A stretch of DNA of 7,434 bases, from assembly GCA_012514615.1 (NCBI GenBank), contig JAAYZY010000336.1, positions 1 through 7,434 on the forward strand. The letters run 5' to 3'. A program made the position numbers and the translations under genes. This stretch comes from Chloroflexota bacterium (GTDB lineage Bacteria; Chloroflexota; Anaerolineae; DTPP01). Shown here piece by piece: positions 5,261-7,434 of the stretch (position 1 is the stretch's first letter; each line of letters begins with the position of its first letter). The notes below the pieces were generated by a model, which saw nothing but the letters and a program-made list of their open reading frames with translations, ran no database searches and had not been told where the DNA came from.

Positions 5261-5941
5261 ATGCGCCGGGCGCTGCTGTGGGCCGGGGCGGGGGTCTTCG
5301 CTGTGAGCCTGGCCCTGGCAGCCTGCCAAGCCCCCGGCCGGGCAGAGCGACCGCCGGACGAGCGCCGGGCCCTGCCCACACCACAGACAGCCGGGGAGCG
5401 TTCGCTGGAGGAGGCGTTGGCCGAGCGGCGCTCGGTGCGGGAGTTCGCGCCGCGCCCGCTCACCGACGCGGAGGTTGGGCAACTGCTGTGGGCGGCGCAG
5501 GGGGTCAATCGGCCGGGGGGCTACCGTACCGCGCCCTCAGCCGGCGCGTTCTACCCCCTGGAGCTCTACCTGGTCGACGCGGCGGCCGTCTGGCGGTACA
5601 ACGTGGCTGAGCACTCCCTGGAACGCTGGGGAGAGAGCGACCGGCGCGCTGCCCTTTGTCAGGCTGCCCTGAACCAGGAAGCTGTGTGCCACGCGCCGGC
5701 CGTCTTCGTCTTCACTGCTGTGCCCGAGCGCACCACAGGCAAGTATGGTCAGCGGGGTCTCCAGTACATCTGGCTGGAAGCCGGCCATGCGGCCCAGAAC
5801 CTGCTGCTGCAGGCGGCGGCCTTAGGGCTGGGGGCGGTGCCTATCGGCGCGTTCCACGACGACGGACTGCTGGCGGCCCTAGCTACGCCGCCGGATCAGA
5901 TCGCCCTCTACCTCATCGCTGTGGGCCAGCCGCGGCCGTGA
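5261..5941 (+). CDS. Lipoprotein nitroreductase of the SagB type (FMN-dependent family)
   Basis: A 226-residue protein joining a lipoprotein signal to a SagB-type nitroreductase domain. The signal ends in L19-A-A-C22, and the N-terminus MRRALLW has two arginines before hydrophobic residues, loosely like a Tat signal (RRxφφ). Domain landmarks: 'RRSVREF' at 56-62 (N-terminal FMN phosphate contact in this family), 'LLWAAQGVN' at 75-83, 'PSAGAFYPLELYLV' at 92-105, and 'YGQRGLQYIWLEAGHAAQN' at 162-180 followed by the 'LGLGAVPIGAF' FMN region at 188-198. Members reduce or oxidise substrates with FMN, and SagB-like enzymes oxidise azolines in peptide natural products, but no YcaO or precursor peptide gene is seen here, so that role is not supported. 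The AAAGG at 5245-5249 lies inside the end of the preceding gene. Export of a flavoprotein is unusual; the Tat route would allow cofactor loading before export. Confidence 0.83.
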   Translation: MRRALLWAGAGVFAVSLALAACQAPGRAERPPDERRALPTPQTAGERSLEEALAERRSVREFAPRPLTDAEVGQLLWAAQGVNRPGGYRTAPSAGAFYPLELYLVDAAAVWRYNVAEHSLERWGESDRRAALCQAALNQEAVCHAPAVFVFTAVPERTTGKYGQRGLQYIWLEAGHAAQNLLLQAAALGLGAVPIGAFHDDGLLAALATPPDQIALYLIAVGQPRP

Positions 5942-5949
5942 CCCGCACC

Positions 5950-6522
5950 CTAGCGGCCGGCCTCGTAGGCCGCACGCAGCCAGGCCAGCACCTCGTCGCC
6001 CATGTCCGCCGACGAGGTGAGCGCCACCCGATGCGTAGTGCGCCCGCTGCCGAACCCCGCTGCCGCCTGCAGTCGGCCGGTGGGCGCGACGCCAGGCAGC
6101 ACGAGACCCAGGTCCAGCCGCCTAGGGGTGCTGGGCTGGAGCAGGGCGAACCGCCGCCCACGGGAGAAGGCGACGTAGCTCTGGCGCGGGGCCAGCTGCA
6201 CGTCTGGCCCCAGAGCCACGATGGCTGTCGCCAATTGATCGTAGAGAGGGCGGAGGGCGGCCTTGGGGCCACGGTACTGCGCCTCCAACCGTTGGTCAGC
6301 GGTGGGGGCAACGTAGTCGGCGGACTTGGCCGCCTCGTCGGCCACCACCTGCGCCTGACCGTGCCCCAGACCGAACTCCGCCTTCAGCCAGGCGATACGG
6401 TCCTTGCGCTTCCCGTAGGGCCCCCGCCACACCACCTGCACCCACTCAGCCAGGGATCGGCCGGTCTTGGCCGGCAGGTTCTCTGCGATCTTGGCCCACA
6501 TCTGTTCTGGGGTCATGGGCAT
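5950..6522 (-). CDS. DUF4287-DUF5655 domain protein of unknown function
   Basis: A 190-residue soluble protein with two recognisable domains. Residues 3-62 match DUF4287: 'MTPEQMWAKIAENLPAKTGR' followed by 'SLAEWVQVV' and 'IAWLKAEFGLGHGQAQVV'. Residues 83-190 match DUF5655: 'YRGPKAALRPLYDQL', then 'APRQSYVAFSRGRRFALLQP' at 111-130, 'RLDLGLVLPGVAPTGRL' and a final 'WLRAAYE'. No catalytic residues are known for these families to my knowledge; DUF5655 proteins resemble stand-alone predicted transport or nucleic-acid accessory domains, but function is open. The start at 6522 is chosen because GGAGGGG (complement of 6531-6537) lies 8 nt upstream; the second Met, two codons later, would be 14 nt away. 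The open frame continues far upstream to 7038, but only as a shadow of the TspO-like gene. It follows that gene by 29 bp and converges on the nitroreductase with 8 bp between stops. Confidence 0.8.
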   Translation of the reverse strand: MPMTPEQMWAKIAENLPAKTGRSLAEWVQVVWRGPYGKRKDRIAWLKAEFGLGHGQAQVVADEAAKSADYVAPTADQRLEAQYRGPKAALRPLYDQLATAIVALGPDVQLAPRQSYVAFSRGRRFALLQPSTPRRLDLGLVLPGVAPTGRLQAAAGFGSGRTTHRVALTSSADMGDEVLAWLRAAYEAGR

Positions 6523-6551
6523 GGGCAGGGCCCCTCCTACCTCGGTTGATG

Positions 6552-7328
6552 CTAGGCCGTGGGCTGCGTGCGGGCCTTGAGGTGCGTGGCCACCACCGCT
6601 GCCGCCATCACCGCTACCGCCGCCGCGGCAACCCAGGCTACCCCGCCCACCAAGGTCGAAGCCGACCAGTGCTTCAGAGCGATGCCGATGAACGCCCACA
6701 CCAGCACCAGGGCATAGGGCACATCCCGGCGCAGCCAGAGCATCAGTGCGCCCAACACCGTGGCCACCACCAACAGGATGGCCGCCCAGACCTGCGGAGC
6801 GATCCCCAAGCCGCCCCAGCCCAAGAAGAAGAGCGTCTGGGACACGTTGGCCACCGTAGCCACACTGATCCACCCCAGGTAAATGCCGAAGGTGGCATGC
6901 ACCAGCCAGCGCTCGGCTGGAGGCACCGCCACCCGGCTCACCTTCAGGCGCAGGTAGATGGTGATGAGCAGAGCCAGCAAGGCCAGCATCACCGGCACGG
7001 TGAGGATGAACTGCTCGTAGTGCCACAGCAGAACCCACAGCGAGTTGGCCGCAGCGCTCAGCGCGTAAGGGATGCCGATACGCCGCAGGCGAGGGTTCTC
7101 TCTCTGGCTGGGCAGCGCCTGGTAGACAGTGTAACCGATAAGCGCCAGGTAGATGAGGCCCCAGATGCTGAAAACGTAGCCTGCGGGCACGAAGAAGATG
7201 GCGAAGCGATCGGAGATCTCGCCGGTGTTCAGCCCGTTGATGGGCAGAGCGTTGGCCAGGGTGTTGATGACGATGGTCACCACTGTAGCCAACACCACAT
7301 ACAGTTGCCGCCAGGTGTCCTTGTTCAT
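6552..7328 (-). CDS. Long TspO/MBR-type (tryptophan-rich sensory) membrane protein
   Basis: A 258-residue integral membrane protein with about eight hydrophobic segments (near residues 8-28, 46-68, 84-102, 106-127, 142-162, 178-198, 203-219 and 224-248). The signature '[19 protein letters not shown]' at 45-63 corresponds to the F-x-P-x-x-x-F-x-x-W-x-x-L-Y core of TspO proteins, and the chain is rich in Trp within membrane segments. Canonical TspO has five helices and about 160 residues, binds porphyrins and affects tetrapyrrole and stress physiology; this longer type is widespread in bacteria and its ligand is not established. The ATG at 7326-7328 has AAGGAG 9 nt upstream. It appears to be the first gene of a two-gene minus-strand unit. 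The UroD-family gene on the other strand makes a tetrapyrrole link tempting but unproven. Confidence 0.82.
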   Translation of the reverse strand: MNKDTWRQLYVVLATVVTIVINTLANALPINGLNTGEISDRFAIFFVPAGYVFSIWGLIYLALIGYTVYQALPSQRENPRLRRIGIPYALSAAANSLWVLLWHYEQFILTVPVMLALLALLITIYLRLKVSRVAVPPAERWLVHATFGIYLGWISVATVANVSQTLFFLGWGGLGIAPQVWAAILLVVATVLGALMLWLRRDVPYALVLVWAFIGIALKHWSASTLVGGVAWVAAAAVAVMAAAVVATHLKARTQPTA

Positions 7329-7434
7329 GTTGCGTTGCTCCTTATGATGGGAAGATAGTGGAAGGCGGGCCGCTCCGCTTTCTCAACGCGGAGGGATTGT
7401 GTACCTTCTTTCACTTAGAAGCGCAGGAGATGGG
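7329..7434 (-). promoter_or_regulatory. Upstream region of the TspO-like gene
   Basis: This 106-bp stretch to the window edge should contain the promoter of the minus-strand pair, but I see no convincing -35/-10 pair. It holds a small inverted repeat, CTCCGC (7373-7378) and GCGGAG (7388-7393), with a 9-nt loop and no adjacent T-run. No gene start or end can be assigned in the last 40 bases. Confidence 0.3.

Noticed and set aside
5261..5941. Thiazole/oxazole-modified peptide cluster suggested by a SagB-type gene
   Set aside because: No YcaO cyclodehydratase, precursor peptide or peptide transporter is present, and this SagB-type protein carries an export signal.
6523..7038. Upstream extension of the DUF4287 gene frame to 7038
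   Set aside because: This part reads as Gly/Ala/His-rich nonsense and overlaps the TspO-like gene in another frame. A good ribosome site and the conserved DUF4287 start place the true start at 6522.

Overview
This is a GC-rich (roughly 60-65% by eye) bacterial chromosomal window of ordinary genes on both strands. There are no RNA genes, mobile elements, CRISPR arrays or attachment sites that I can see. The organism is most likely a Chloroflexota member (Anaerolineae- or Caldilineae-like). That is inferred from three things: the secreted propeller protein ends in an 'FLPRLHLPL' tail like the 'YLPLVL' endings common in exported proteins of that phylum, the UroD-family protein carries an HLHG plus NWHD signature, and the TspO-type protein is of the long kind. 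None of these is decisive.

Layout. (1) Positions 1-1652, minus strand: a tripartite tricarboxylate transporter operon, tctC-tctB-tctA. TctC is a lipoprotein solute-binding protein, TctB is the small membrane subunit, and only the first 37 codons of the large permease TctA are inside the window. Two strong hairpins lie between tctC and tctB. (2) Positions 1653-2121: a divergent control region with two near-consensus sigma70-type promoters facing away from each other. The tct promoter implies a leader of about 275 nt with stem-loops at both ends; the other implies a leader of about 40 nt. (3) Positions 2122-2970, plus strand: a divergent glucosamine-6-phosphate isomerase/deaminase-family protein with altered active-site positions. 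(4) Positions 3089-5941, plus strand: three closely spaced genes, namely a secreted seven-bladed beta-propeller, a divergent uroporphyrinogen-decarboxylase-family protein and a lipoprotein SagB-type nitroreductase. (5) Positions 5950-7328, minus strand: a long TspO/MBR-type membrane protein followed by a DUF4287-DUF5655 protein, converging on the nitroreductase with only 8 bp between them.

How they work together. The tct genes form a clear functional unit: TctC binds a carboxylate (substrate unknown) outside the membrane and TctAB imports it. The plus-strand trio looks co-transcribed, with two of its three products predicted to be exported, but no shared pathway can be read from the sequence. 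The most interesting leads are the substituted catalytic and phosphate-binding positions of the NagB-like enzyme, the exported flavoprotein-type lipoprotein next to a non-HemE UroD homologue, and the long structured tct leader. I found no convincing undescribed multi-gene system.
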